A stretch of 64,000 nt of DNA from the NCBI GenBank assembly GCA_022457155.1, contig JAJGOT010000420.1, positions 432,001-496,000 on the forward strand. The letters are read 5' to 3'. A model generated the notes under the pieces. The model did no database searches and was not told the DNA's origin. It worked only from the letters and a program-made list of their open reading frames with translations. The DNA is from Cladopsammia gracilis. Taxonomy: Eukaryota; Cnidaria; Anthozoa; Scleractinia; Dendrophylliidae. Position 1 is the first letter of the stretch. Each line of letters opens with the position of its first letter. This document shows positions 12,480 through 25,059 of this stretch, piece by piece. A program made the position numbers and the translations under genes.

Positions 12480-14280
12480 TGAATGTTGTTGGACGTTGAA
12501 CGTCGCTACCCCCTTTACGGTTTTACTCCGATTTTCATCTTGACGTCCGCCATTTTGGAAGATTCACGCATTCCCAGTAGCGCCATGACCCATAATATTA
12601 ACCTTATAATGTAGAGTATATCACAGGCTATTAATTAGAGGTACCATATTTTTGAAACTTTGTATATTTCCGCCCTCATTTGACAATATAATTAGGTTTA
12701 CTTTGTCAGAAGTCGGCACGTCTTAATTATCGAAATGAACAACGTCTTTTCCACCGCAATTATGCTTTGAATTTTTCTTATTACTTATAAGCCAGTTTGT
12801 CATGTGATGTCTTTCCACCAATGTTTATGTAAACATATCTCCCTATACCAGAATTACTTTTTTAAATTGACGAAACTATAGTTCTTTCAGTTAAGTTGGT
12901 TTTGACAAGTGCAAAATGATGCTAAATTAAAAATTCAGCTTGGCAGATACATTTTCATATTGTCAAAGGAACAAAAAGATAACCAAATAGAGCATGTATT
13001 TATCGTATTCAAACATAACCATTCAGTGTAGTGTAAAAAATGTAAGTCCGATTGCTCACTGTCAGTACTCAAGTTATCTAAGTTTGGTTTTGATAATATG
13101 ATTTTGTATTTCACGAGTGATAATGAACTTGTGCTCTTCAATCTATTCACTTTCAATAAAAGTGTATGTAACTGTCTATGGAAATAAGGTCAAAACAAAA
13201 ATAACAATAATTAAACTCTATTTACCTTTTAAAGTAACGAGGTTCTCGACTGAAACGTACCTAAGAAACACTTAAAGCGCAAACTAAATTATAAAACGAC
13301 AATTTATCTAAGATAATTGTACCTTGTAGAAAAATGTGGAGGTTTTTTCAATCAGTTGACCTCCAGGAGGTATTCCAAGTTGTATAATTGGAACACCAGT
13401 TTTCTGTCATTGGTGGCCATTGGTGCATAAACATTACAAGTTGAAACAAATATTAATCAACATTTTGGAAATGAAATAGCTTTATGAAAACTAGCAAAAC
13501 TAATTTTTAGGCTATCTAACTTTGGAGTTCATGACCGCTACGGCCTCAATGCCAAGAAATGCTATACCTCTCGTAAGGGACCAGTGCTAAACTACGGTGG
13601 CCACATACGGGAGGTCAAACCACATGGGGTCTATACTTTGTGTTACATAAACGTTGTAGTTATTTCAGTGTATAATCTCTTAGCGCAAAACACTGTATCT
13701 GATGCAAGGCACAAAATTTTTTGTTTCATCGCAGTTGTACTGCATTTATATTAATAGTTTCCAATTGTAGTGACATTAGAATATCAGCGAGTTCCTTTAC
13801 AACAGCTGTTACACCAGTAGGCCTCCTGAGGGCGATTCAAAGTAATATAATGTAAACACCAGATTTTTGTAAATTGCGGCTACTGGTAATGTTTCAGAAG
13901 GTGAAGTAAAACATTTAAGGTTAAAGAAATTCGTTATTTTATTTTGAATTATACAGTGGATAGAAAAAAAAAACGCAGATTTCTTCCCTGTTTAACGAAA
14001 CGATTCGAAAATGGCTATATGAACAAACAAATGATAGATGACAAAATCTCGGCAACAAAGTTGTTGGCTACCTTTGAAGCTTTCTATTAACAGTAATGGC
14101 CTCGACGCAATCGAAATACCACGATTTTTATCCAAGAATAATAATAAAACTCTTCACATCCGTGTACCTCCTAACAGCCTGGCATTCTAAGTAAGCATTT
14201 CTCAGTAAGCATTTCTAAGCATTATATTTCTGTTCAGTTGTTTAGAATTAGCCACGGCTTAAAGGAAATCGGAAGACCAT
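12480..14280. other. Intergenic stretch with no gene recognised
   Basis: AT-rich sequence upstream of gene 1. No convincing open frame, splice chain or clear repeat was seen on either strand. It could hold the promoter or 5' UTR exon of gene 1. Confidence 0.5.
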
Positions 14281-14314
14281 TCATTGTTTTGAATACAACT
14301 GCTGATATTTCGCC

Positions 14315-14800
14315 CGCCCAAAAATAAACGCTGCACTACAGGCTAGTACACCGTTAGGATAGCTGCTTCCCGGGGGGGTATACGATATACCCAAGGATAT
14401 ATCGAATACCCCCCCAAGAAGCAGATATCTTAACGCTGCACTACAGGCTAGTACACCGTTAGGATATCTGCTTCCGGGGGGGGGGGGGGGGGAGGTATTC
14501 GATATATCGTTGCGTGGGGAGGTGCGGCCCGGCCCCTCATACCCTGACCCGACCTGACCCTGTTTAAGACAAAAATCGCTAATTTTCCTACCCTGTTTAA
14601 GACAGAATTCCGATTTTTGATATCCTGTTTCAGACATTTTACCCGAAAAAATTTTGCTGTAGTTTTATTGTTCGTAGAACATACGCGCAGGCTGTTTATC
14701 GTCCAAGAAAAGAAACCCTGTTTAAGACAACAATTGATAAAATCGATACCCTGATTAAGACAAAAAATGATAAAATCGACAACAAAACGTCTAAGCAACA
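14315..14800. repeat. Compound repeat with direct repeats and CCTGTTTAAGACA motifs
   Basis: ACGCTGCACTACAGGCTAGT followed by ACACCGTTAGGATA occurs twice (14327 and 14432), around a TATCGAATACCCCCCC hairpin. CCTGTTTAAGACA-like motifs then recur about five times. A G-run lies at about 14477-14491. Confidence 0.6.
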
Positions 14801-15129
14801 GTGTGTTTCAGGTTTCCTTCTCCTCCAAGTGAATCTTTTAGCATCTGGGTTAACAACACTTATCACTTACCCGTACGGCCCTGCGAACCTTTTCTTTGCA
14901 AAACCATTGATGAAAGTCCCGTATGAGGGCCGTACGCATTTGCGCGAGCGGGGGCCGGAAAAAGCCGTACGGCCCTACTACAAATTAAAGCGGACGGCCT
15001 CGCGCGTTCAAATTTCAAGTAATTTTGTTTCCAAATTGGTCATATGATAAAATGCTTATTGACTAAGTTAGGTCGGGCCGGGCCTCCCATTTAGTCAATA
15101 AGTACATAGTACATCATATGTCTATCAAG

Positions 15130-15415
15130 CCTAACGAATTCGCTTTGTTCTGGACTTCTTTCAGTGAGTTGTTGTGCGTCACTTGTAAATTAATTTTAAT
15201 TTTAATATAGTATTTTAAAATACTCAGTAAATAGATTTATTTCATTTTAGCCGTTAATTGTAAATATTGCATAGAATTGTATTTTATAATGTTATTGTAT
15301 ATTTTTATTGTATATTTTGTTATTTGTTATTTTTCTCTCGGAGAAATTAGCTACTAAAAGCTACTCTTAAATTCGAGAAAAAATAAAGTTTATGTATGTA
15401 TGTATGTATGTCACT
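15130..15415 (+). repeat. Probable non-LTR retroelement 3' tail
   Basis: An AT-rich segment ends GAGAAAAAATAAAGTTTATG followed by a (TATG)n run at about 15395-15411. A microsatellite directly after an AATAAA-like tail is typical of LINE or SINE 3' ends. No reverse transcriptase coding is present. Confidence 0.45.
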
Positions 15416-16549
15416 GGGTTTCCTCCTTTTTTATCCTTTTAAACATCGAGCACTCTTCAGTTGAAATCACCTCCTAAAAGTATCTCTTCACAGTCAAAAG
15501 AAAGAAGGTGACTGAGTACATTTTTGAAAAAGACAGGGTTGTCGTCGTTCGGTGCATAGATGTTTTGCTAAAGCTTTAATCTTATTTTCTATTTTCACGT
15601 CTACTATAATAAATCGTCCTTTTGGATCGGAAAATTGTCTCATGATTTCGAATGTTTATTCCAATGTTTATCTTATCTCCTCCACCCCACCCCACCCATG
15701 AACGAACAATGTGTGGCACTGAGGGTTGTCACAGCCAGGGGTCTGTTACGTCCTCAGTAGTTCTTTGACGTCCCCATCGGAGACAGGACTGCTATTTTTT
15801 ACGTGGTCATCCGAGCCACGTGAAGGTCTAACCATTTGCCGATGTTATGGCAAAGAAAGTACTTCGTCCTCAGTATTTTTATGACCCTGAGTCGGTCCGG
15901 CCGGGAATGAAGCCGCGACCTAGTCCAGTCAATCTAGCGAAAAAAAGGTCGTAACCTTACACTAATTGCAACAGAAGCGATTTTTACGTTAAGTAGTCCC
16001 ACCAATACCCAGAAACAACATATCAAAAGTCTAGAAAAATATAAATAGGGGAAAATGGTTAAATTGCTATTTTACTGTTTGTTTAATTTGCATAAATCCA
16101 ATATGGCTGCCATAAGCAAATGTTGACAACAGAGACGGTAGCGTTCACCGCAAAAATGTTAAAACAGTGCGCATTATGAGAAATAAAAAAATTAACATGT
16201 GTAAATATATGAAACGCAGCAGTTTTTAAGCCTCATTTACAAAATTGCAAAGAGCGCGCGAAGAATACAATCCGAAAAGAACCACAGGGTGCCCAGGCTC
16301 ATAACAGGACTGGCGGGCAAAAATGTAAAGATTTCTGTGGAAAATAGAATATGAAAATAGATAATTTTTAAGTTTACATGGGAAACCAAGTTGGTGTCTA
16401 CGTACCTTCTTTTTATTGCTGCGTTAAGGATTTCCAGTATACAAAAATTTAATGCCTTTATTACGAAATAAAGAAACAGTCGAGCTGGCAACCCTCAGTA
16501 GAAAAACAGTTTCCAAGGTCTAGGGTCTGTTTACATGGAGGAAGGAAGA

Positions 16550-16760
16550 TCATAGCGCAAGCATCATCCTAGAAGGCGGATCATTCTAGAGCGATGCATT
16601 TTCTGCTGGGTCCCACATACAGTCCTTTGCATGTAATTAATGGAAAACAGAAAACATATGGCGCGAGAATGATCCGCCTTCTAGGATGATGCTAGCGCTA
16701 GGATCTTTCTAGCGCTAGTCATCATCCTAGCCTAAAGGTAGGAAGATTTGCATAGCGCTA
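16550..16760. repeat. Inverted-repeat element
   Basis: GCATCATCCTAGAAGGCGGA at about 16561 is mirrored by TCCGCCTTCTAGGATGATGC at about 16673. Extra CTAGCGCTAG palindromes follow. Confidence 0.75.
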
Positions 16761-17068
16761 GGAATATCCTAACTACAAATAAATTGCCTACGCTTGGATG
16801 ATCCCAACGATAGGGACATACTCGTGTTTAAACGACAACTTCGCGACAGCTGAGCGAACGTCAATAGATACAGGGCTCGAAGTAGAGAGTCAGCAGCAAA
16901 AAAACGAACTGTCGATCGATAGAGATCAATTTGGACAACTCAGTGAACAGTTTTCTAACAGATGAGAATGTGACGGGAGATATTTAAGACGCCCAAGTTG
17001 AGCTTTAAAATAACTCATTTTGAGGTACCGGTTAACAGTACAAAAAGAAACATTTTGATTGTCATGAT

Positions 17069-17328
17069 ATATACCTGGATTTTTGAAAAGGTGGTCAACG
17101 AAAATTACAGCAATTTCACTACAACTAGGCCAAACAAGGGTTTTTATGATCCCAATCAGCCCGAAAATCAAAAGGTCTTTTTTTCTCTCGCCCACGCAAC
17201 CTTTTCCATCTTCCCTCTCTTCTCTGTGATTTTCGGGCTGATTGGGATCATAAAAACTCTTGTTTGGGCTAGTTGTAGTGAAATTGCTGTAATTTTCGTT
17301 GACCACCTTTTCAAAAATTCAGCTATAT
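17069..17328. repeat. Palindromic MITE, arms about 105 bp
   Basis: TTTTTGAAAAGGTGGTCAAC at about 17080 is mirrored at about 17298-17317. The arms run through CTGATTGGGATCATAAAAAC and enclose a loop of about 55 bp. Confidence 0.9.
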
Positions 17329-17382
17329 GTTGATTTCTTAAAAACACCTCAACATCTCTTTTCTTATGATATTGATGCCATA

Positions 17383-18412
17383 CAGTATGTTGCCCAGTTT
17401 CCGGCCACTTTAGTTTGTAATCGCTATAACTTCTTGTTTTTGTAAGGAAAATTTCTCAATTTCCTTTCAAAGACAGTTCATTTACTTACCTTTAAAATGT
17501 TCAATGGTTGGCGGCTTTCCTCAAGTATTAAAGAAATTATACCATTTTTCGCAAAACTAGTAAGTTGCCCAGTTTCCGGCCAGATAGCCCAGTTTCCGGC
17601 CACCGACTTAAAGTAAATTTTCCTTGAATCCTTTCGACGTAAACCGACTTGTAAGCCCCTTGATAATAGTGGTCGCCTAGTTATAAATATCAGGCAAGTT
17701 TCAATATTAAGCTTTGTCATCTACCGTTTACTCAATATTCAAAATATGTATGACCTCGGTGACCCGGAAGCGTGTCTTCCGCGGTATGTTGACAGATTAC
17801 TTAAACAAATACATATGACTTACGTACTTTTAGTCACGCTATACACGCATTAGCTGTTGTTAATTCGTAATCTTTCTTACACTTAAACATGTATCTTTAA
17901 TTTCTCGACCAGGAAATTTTAAAATTCGGTTCTTTCACTCAATAAGAAATAGGTTTTGAGCAATGTGTCTTTTAGTGGCCGGAAACTGGCACACTAGGTC
18001 GAAATCTTCGCTGAAAGTTTGACTGCTAAAATTTCAGAAACAGCTGTATTTTAGCTGATGATGATAGATTCCCTAATAAGTTTCATCTTTAATCTAACAT
18101 TTGTCTAAAAATTATGAAGCTCCTTGATATATTTCCCGTGAAACGAACTATTTGTTTATCTACGGTAGTTTTGATGTGTAGTGAAACGAACCAAAATTAA
18201 TCGATAAACGTTTAATCACCTGGACAAAACCTGTCCTTCCTCGGCCGTTCCTTGCTCAGAAAGAGCGCCAAAACCACCAATGTATAGCGAAAATGTTCGG
18301 TTTTCTTTCGGAACGCTTCGGTGGACGAAAATTTAAAACTCCGACGAACATAACCGACGTAAGTTTTTTTTGGCCGGAAACTGGTACTGGCCGGAAACTG
18401 GGCAACACAGTG
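17383..18412. repeat. Tc1/mariner-like non-autonomous element (1030 bp)
   Basis: Ends CAGTATGTTGCCCAGTTTCC and the complement of CACTGTGTTGCCCAGTTTCC, flanked by TA at 17381-17382 and 18413-18414. The core GCCCAGTTTCCGGCCA recurs inside near 17567 and 17587, next to the right end, and in variant form near 17975. No transposase frame is visible. Confidence 0.7.
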
Positions 18413-18829
18413 TACCTATTTTTATAAGTCACCATTTTGACATTTATGACACCAGCAACCTTGAAAATCCATCTCTAGAGACGTATGTTTCCAGAATACG
18501 CAAAAAAGCCGCCATTTTGGATTTATGCAAATTAGTTATAAACAAGTTCTCCAAAACTTACCGGTTTGTCTTGACATTTATCATAGTAGCAACTTTGAAA
18601 ATCTTATCTCTAAGATTATCTCTTTTTACAGAAACATGAACAGGTCGCCATTTTGGATTTATGCCGATTTATGCAAATTAGTTATACGCAAAATAGTCAA
18701 ATTGTTGACTTTCCCCTTCATAGATTTTTGTAGACTTTTGATATGTTGTTTAAAGGCACTTAAAGAGTTATTTGGCAAAAAATACCTCTATTGCAATTAG
18801 TGATAGGTCTAAGTACTTTTTTCCTGGAC

Positions 18830-18885
18830 TAACTTCCCGCTCTGCAGATTGCCGCTCTATCAAATGAGCTAACCAGACGGCAGAG
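18830..18885 (-). repeat. tRNA-like fragment (D-arm region)
   Basis: The minus strand reads GGTTAGCTCATTTGATAGAG, matching a tRNA D-arm and A box. No T-arm or acceptor stem follows, so it is a SINE or tRNA relic. The next element is inserted in it. Confidence 0.5.
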
Positions 18886-19132
18886 TGGACTACGAGTGGT
18901 CCCTCCTTTTTCCTCAGAGATAGTAGAGCGAGCGAAACGCGAGCACGCGTGAAAATCACCCCACGCGAGAAAGGCCGGACGCGCGGCGGGGAGAGAGAAA
19001 AAGGAGGGACCCTCCTTTTTCTCTCTTCCCGCCGCGCGACTCGCCTTTCTCGCGTGGGATGGTTTTCACGCGTGCTCGATTTTCGCTCGCTCTACTATCC
19101 CTGAGGAAAAAGGAGGGACTACTCGTAGTCTA
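18886..19132. repeat. Fold-back element with a 9-bp target duplication
   Basis: Almost the whole 247 bp is one palindrome: GACTACGAGTGGTCCCTCCT and its near complement, with the centre at about 19009. ACGGCAGAG flanks both sides (18877-18885 and 19133-19141). A 9-bp duplication with long inverted repeats fits Mutator-type MITEs. Confidence 0.88.
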
Positions 19133-19333
19133 ACGGCAGAGAGAATTTATTTAGGGAAGGAGTGGCCAATGTGCGCAGGCTATTTTGTAAGTGAAATGAA
19201 AATATAATAAATAACAGCAGTAGGCTGTAAAACAATGTCTAATTTTCTATTGAGATATCGATCTTTTTTGGGACGCGCGTTTCGTGAACGAACTCGCGAC
19301 TGTTTCCAGTCTCTGAGCTTAGTTTTCAATGTA

Positions 19334-19339
19334 TTTATT
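19334..19339 (-). terminator. Candidate polyadenylation signal of gene 2
   Basis: The minus strand reads AATAAA about 270 bp past the gene 2 stop codon. It is the first good match downstream, but not proven. Confidence 0.4.
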
Positions 19340-19611
19340 TTGTCTTATTTTGCCTGTAGTCACTGTAATTCTTATGGCACAAACTTTTAATGGCCTGTGT
19401 GAAGTTAATTTACGGCACCATGTTTTTGGCTATTACAATTTAGAATCATTTAAAAACAACTCTTTACCTAAATGTTCAATGGAATAACACCGTTTCATGT
19501 GGTGTTTATAAGCGTGATGTGAGGATAATAGTCTCATTTTTCTCATTTCTGAAGTTGGGCAGTTTCTTTACTTTCTTGTTTCCTTTGCAACAGCGTATTA
19601 AGTAAAATTAT

Positions 19612-21490
19612 TTAGGGACGCCAGGGTGGCCTCACAGGGTCGTCAGTCACAAGACCAGCCAGCTTCTTGTTGTAGGCGTTGACTGTGTCATGAATTTTTG
19701 ACATACAAGTCGGCGAGAATGGCTTACCAAGAACTGCTTGGTTGCAGTGGAATTGCCGCAAAAATTTCTGGACATTGTTCCTTTGCTGTGGAATCGCAGT
19801 CTTCCCTTGCCTTTTGTAGTCGAGCCACATTCTCATCGCGAATTCAGGATCGGCGAATTTTTCTCCAAAGTGCACCAATCCAGCTTTGGCGCTGGGTGGC
19901 AGCCGTTCACGGACCAATTTCATAGCGCTGAACATTCTCCACATGTACTTGCTCATCTTCAGGTAGCACTCCTCCAGAGGAGCTTGACCGCAGTGGTTAT
20001 ACTCTTTGTTTGACTCTCCCCAGTTTTCAATCATGGACACCCACAGGTCGTTTTTTGTAAGTGATTTCGATGTGTCTATCACCTTCATCTGCGTGCCTCC
20101 CACTACATGCCGTATGGCTCCTCGGGTATGATAAGCCTCTGCCGCGTAGATTAGGGCCTTGGCGAGATCACCTTCGGGGATCAAAGCATAAAATGTTTAG
20201 TAAGCTATTTGATGCTGCATTCACCACAGCAATCGGGGACCGCAAATTATAAACTGACACTTTCAAACTGCAAGTTTTGGACTGAACGTTCTTCATTTTT
20301 TGACTATTAGAGCCTAATTTTGAAAAGAAGCTAACTTGTATTACAGTAAATCACACCGAAACGCATTTAAATTGTATATGTACACCTCTAACCACGTTAC
20401 AGCAAGTCATTACAATTGAGACTGATTCAGATGCGAGTGACGAACTTGAAAGGTTAGGCTACATTTTTATTGACGTTGGTAAAGAAAAAGCCTGCATTCG
20501 AGCCTAGTGGCCTTCTGGTAGACCATCACAGGGTGTCCTCGTCCCGTCCCCCTGGATGGGATGCTAGTCTATCACAGGGTGACCTGGTTTATATACTATA
20601 AAGTGACTATGGGTATTTCTACTCCTCCTTGGATGGATGCTAGTCCATCACAGGGTGACCTGGTTTATATACTATGAAGTGACTATAGGAGTATTACTAC
20701 TCCCTCCTGGATGGGATGCTAGTCCATCACAGGGTGCCTGGTTTATATATTATGAAGTGACTAGGAGTATTACTACTCCCCCTGGATGGGATGCTAAATA
20801 AGTCCATCACAGGGTGACCTGGTTTATATACTATGAAGTGACTAGGAGTATACTCCCCCTTGGATGTGATGCTAGTCCATTACAGGGTACTATGAGTATT
20901 ACTACTCCCCCTCGGATGTTATGCTAGTCCATCACAGGGTGACCTGGTTTATATACATGTACTATGAAGTGACTAGGAGTATTACTACTCCCCCTTGGAT
21001 GTTGTGCTAGTCCATCACAGGGTGACCTGGTTTATATACTATAAAGTGACTGGATGAGAGGCTAGTCCATCGCAAAGTTACCCCTCTGCATATATTTCGC
21101 CGGTACCCATTGATACATCTCGGTGGAGAGAAAGAAAATGTGGAGCAAAGTTTCTTGTCACAGAAAACAACACAATGGCAATGTACCCAGCGGTTAAAAT
21201 CCTGGGTGGAGAGTAGCACGGAGGGAGTAAAGTGTCTTGCCCAAGAACACAACACTATGGCCCCAGTCTCGGCTCGATCCCGTGCCGCTTCGCTATCCCA
21301 AGTCCCCGCTGATGGTCGAACCTTTACCACACGCCTTTGACAAATGTCAAATGGTGGCAAAGGCCTTTTTTGCCAAATCCTTGTCAGGGTGTCAAAGGTG
21401 ACAAAGGCCGTCTTTGATTTAAGTCAAAGATAATACACTTCTGACGCATATTAAAGGTATAGTTAAGGTGCTGTCAAATATTGCTTCAAC

Positions 21491-21524
<34 letters not shown>

Positions 21525-24113
21525 ATTTCTATAGCGCCTTTTCTCAGTGATTCAAAGGTGCTAATTACGTTCAAAATACACTAAAACTATAATCTAAAAT
21601 CTACACTTAGTGTTAAGTTAAAAAGCTCGCTTAAAAAGAAAAAATATATTTACAAATAAGATGTTCTAAAAAGCTAAAAACGTTACAAATAATATATACA
21701 AAGTTAAGTTTAAAAAGTCCGTTTAAAAAGTAAGCCTGTGACTTGCATCAAATTTGCATTACTTTTGATGCGCGTCAATGGGGTATCTAAATCAATATCA
21801 AAATTGCTATAAAACCTTTGATCATTTGATCATGATGCCTCTGTCGCGCAACTTTGTTTCACCTTCGATGGAGATCAAAGATAATCAAAGCCAACTTTTC
21901 GTTCAGTGCGCGCCTCTCTCGTCTCTGACGTCACTCCTTCAAAATTGTGGCCTTTGTCATCGTCGACGTTCTTATAAAAACAGAAACTATATACTCTGTA
22001 TTTACCTAGAAAGCCTGGATTATATCCACCTTTTACTGACATCTCTTTCACGTACTTTTGGTACTCATTATTATGGGCTGTCCTCAGCGCTTTGAGGGAG
22101 TTCAGCAAGCCTCCAAGTTTCATCGGTACTTGAGCATTCAATCCATTGAAGATCTTCAGCCAAACGTCCAGGTTATACTTGGATTTCGCAGCCGTCATTG
22201 CGTTCATGGCACCAGCTACCATCGTTTGAAAGAAATTTTCGTTGTACTTAAAAACCTTGTAATAAGCACTGGCTAATTCCTGCATTTTAAAGTTTATCTT
22301 CTGTTCGTTTTTCGCCACACCATTGGCAAAGTTGGCCGGAAGCTTGGCAAACATAAATGGCATGGCGAATTCAAGTGTGAAAGCGTAGACATTGGTGTCA
22401 AAAACAAGCTCCGAGGGTTTCCCAAATCCTTTGCTAAAATAAGCGTTAAACTTCTCAGTAAGATACCCAGCATCCTTCCCAATAAGCCCAACGTCGTAGT
22501 CCGAGGTACAAGTGGCGCTTCCATAAGGAGCAGGATAGCACACTCCAGAATCAGGAATCACTGCTTTGTTGTCTTTCGTTCTCGCACAAGGAATCAACAT
22601 TTTACTGCTTTCAATGTACAGAATGTGCGTCACTAACAGGTATCTAGCAGCTGTGATGTAAAGAAGGTTGGTACATCTATCCTTTGTGCGATATTCAGGG
22701 TTCTTTTTTGTAGTCTCCCAATCGTTGTTTCGGTCAAAGAACTTCTTTACTCGATCCGCAGTCTGTATGAACTCATTTGTCCCGAGATCTCCTTTGAAAT
22801 CGGGTTGTTGGTTCCATATGTCTCTCCTGGGATCTTTCACAAATTTGTAGCGATCTACAATGTTAGTTTTCATCCAGACGAGGTCTTTTTGGTTTGTGGG
22901 GTCACTCTGAGGCGAATTTGAGTTTGGAAATCTTTAAAAAAGAGAAAATGAAAGACATGAAACTTACGAATTCGTTGTATGAAAAAGCACTAGGGGGAGG
23001 GGGGAGGGGGGAGTATTGTTTTAGTGTTCATTTCAACACAAATCACAACTTTTTTTTATTCATTTGTAAATTATATCTCCTTTGAAAGCTTTCTTGCAGT
23101 CTAATTTTTGAATTCTATGTCGCAGGAAGTAATCGCATTATTTCAGTAAAGATCAAAATGCAAGAATTTCGTAAACCTTGATGTGATTTATGAAGAGTAA
23201 TACAAACCCCTGATCATATGTTTTGTCTTTTAAAGTTTCAATGTAGTTATCTGAAGACCATTCCGGCTGGTTCTGGGAAATGTCCTCGACGACCGATATT
23301 GGGTAGAGTTCGTTGCACACCTAACATGAAATTAAGGCAGACAATAACTGGTTAAAAAATAACCATAGCCACACACTGGAAAGAAATAAAACATCGCCCA
23401 AGCTCTAAGTCGTCACCTGGCAGCACTGTAGACCAAACTCGCGTTAAACGCACGGCGCCCTCTGTCGTTCCCTCCAAGACCTCCAAAACTGCCGCTACCT
23501 AATGCAATTATTTGACTCACGTTTCGACAAAGTATGAAATAATCTACTTTGAAGGTAAAGATTACAACGCGGACACTCGAACTGTGAGCGGTAAGATCTC
23601 TTTTTAACTGAATTTTTACTTTTTTCAGAACTGGCCAATTGAATCAACGGTCCCGACTTTTTTTTTGAGATTTTTTTCGACATTTTCTCCTGCTTTTCTC
23701 AAAAGCAGCCATTCACCACTGTAATACACTCGTATTTAAAACTACAAACGAGTGACCATGAGCGACCACGAATAAGTGCTGACGTAAATGCAGAGAGCAG
23801 AATGCTTTTGCACGCGAAATGAAAAACGAAGTGAAAAACTGAAATTCTAGATTGTACCTAGAAATCATTTTGTGGATCTCGAGTTTTTGACAGATTTGCG
23901 GTTCGCGTGCAAATGCATTCTTCTTTGGATGAGTTCTTTTGTCAGAGGTTACTTCTCTGATCTGTTAGAACACTAAAGCTCTGCGAATGAGAATAATCCA
24001 CTGCTGTCGCAAGATAAGAATTAAATTAAAAAAAAATAATATAAAATGTCTTAATGTCTTACCGCGTGTCGATAAACCAACATGAAAACCAAGACACTCG
24101 CAATAATCACCAT
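19612..24113 (-). CDS. Gene 2: secreted protein with nucleotidyltransferase-like motif, 4 exons
   Basis: Exons: 24113-24063, 23320-23208, 22931-22006 and 20171-19612. Borders are GT-AG, phases are consistent, and the total is 550 codons including the TAA at 19612-19614. Residues 1-17 are a short hydrophobic signal peptide encoded by the first exon alone. The large third exon has GS at 192-193 followed by SDYDVGLIG (Asp199, Asp201). A further hydrophobic-Asp strand (ELVFDTNVYAF, Asp233) lies about 32 residues on. This spacing resembles the nucleotidyltransferase fold pattern of a GS turn, a D-x-D pair and a third Asp. The C-terminal half is helical with scattered Cys (141, 170, 186 and 196 in the core). 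Secretion plus an NTase-like core is unusual, so activity is inferred, not shown. It could be a catalytically dead or extracellular family restricted to marine invertebrates. The protein was not recognised by name. Confidence 0.85.
20510..21075. repeat. Tandem repeat, units of about 75-80 bp
   Basis: About seven units with GATGCTAGTCCATCACAGGG, TGACCTGGTTTATATACTAT and GAAGTGACTAGGAGTATTAC, of variable length because of small deletions. It lies in intron 3 of gene 2. Confidence 0.88.
21080..21335. repeat. Dispersed repeat with GTGGAGAGAAAGAAAATGTG motif
   Basis: Two partial copies of a unit read GGTGGAGAG, then AAAGT-TCTTG, CA-GAAAACAACACAATGGC and a CCCGTGCCGC-like end. It adjoins the tandem array and is a common type of coral interspersed repeat; class uncertain. 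Confidence 0.5.
21491..21600 (-). repeat. (AAT)n run with retroelement-type 3' tail
   Basis: (AAT)n at 21491-21524 is followed by ACATTTCTATAGCGCCTTTT and CTCAGTGATTCAAAGGTGCT. Read on the minus strand this is an AAGGCGCTATAGAAATGT tail ending in (ATT)n. A similar tail on the plus strand is at about 53290-53362. Confidence 0.55.
22006..22931 (-). CDS. Gene 2 exon 3: main NTase-like exon
   Basis: This 926-bp exon is open throughout and encodes residues 55-364, including the GS (192-193), DxD (199/201) and third Asp (233) positions. The acceptor TTTAAAG and donor CTAG/GTAAAT keep the frame with the exons either side. The end encodes a Gly-rich turn (GGYNPGFLG) that joins GDLAKALIYAAEAYH in the last exon. 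Confidence 0.85.
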
Positions 24114-24340
24114 TTTTGGGTACCTGCAAATGCACATGAAAGTTATATTCTAATTTGCCTCCCACTGAACCGAAAAAAAAATTTGTACAGGTAACACAAT
24201 GGTTTCTAAGGGTATTTAGGATAAATACTTGCGGGGCGAAATTTCTTCTTCGGAAATCACAACCGAAAAAGTGGTGTTTTAAAGAATTTCCAAGCAGCCG
24301 AGGGACTTAAAGGTAAAAGAAATTACATTTTTCGATGGGA

Positions 24341-24538
24341 ATAGGCCATTTCCGAGTTGCCTTTAGCCTTTCTATCAAAGTGAGGCTAGGTGAGAAACCT
24401 TTCATATGAAAATAAGTTTTCATTCACATGCAAATAAAACTTATTTGCATGTGAATGGAAACTCATTTTCATATGAAAGGTTTCGCACCTAGCCTCGCTT
24501 TGATAGAGAGGCGAAAAGCAACTCGGAAATGGCCTATT
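24341..24538. repeat. Palindromic MITE, arms about 85 bp
   Basis: ATAGGCCATTTCCGAGTTGC at the left is mirrored by GCAACTCGGAAATGGCCTAT at the right. Inner arms are TTTCATATGAAAATAAGTTT. It is absent from the second copy of the duplication. Confidence 0.88.
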
Positions 24539-25059
24539 TATGTTGATATCAATTTGTTTGTGTGTTCTCGTTAGTTTTGGAGAAATTTTTATAAAACGTG
24601 CTCAAATTCAGTCGTATTGATATTTTGAATTTCATCGAGGACAGTTCCTCGATGCGCTACAAACCCTTATCTTGGGCGGTCAGTGCTTTATATACGGAAA
24701 ACATTGGCGTGAGGCCATTTTGCCGTACTTGCTCGCGGAGGAAGCGAGCTTTCGATAAAAGTTTGAACATTTTTCCACTTTTTATGGTTTCTCTGTCCTC
24801 AAATTAGAAACACAACTGCCCGCTTTCTCTAGATGACGAACAAGGGCACTTGTCTAGTTACTACAAGCAAAGTCGAAGCCATTCTCGGCTTTCTCTTTCT
24901 AAATTCGGCAAAGAACTTCTCCATTTGCTAGTCGAGTTGTCTGCCGTCGTTGCTAAAAATATCCGCATTGTGTACTTTGCCTTCAACACAACTCGATAGC
25001 CGTGAGGATATAATAGGTCTTCGTACCTTTTTTCATGTTGTTTTCTGAACTTTCCTTAA

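Noticed and set aside
19698..20252. Plus-strand open frames opposite the last exon of gene 2
   Set aside because: They are shadows of the minus-strand coding sequence, which has matching splice phases.
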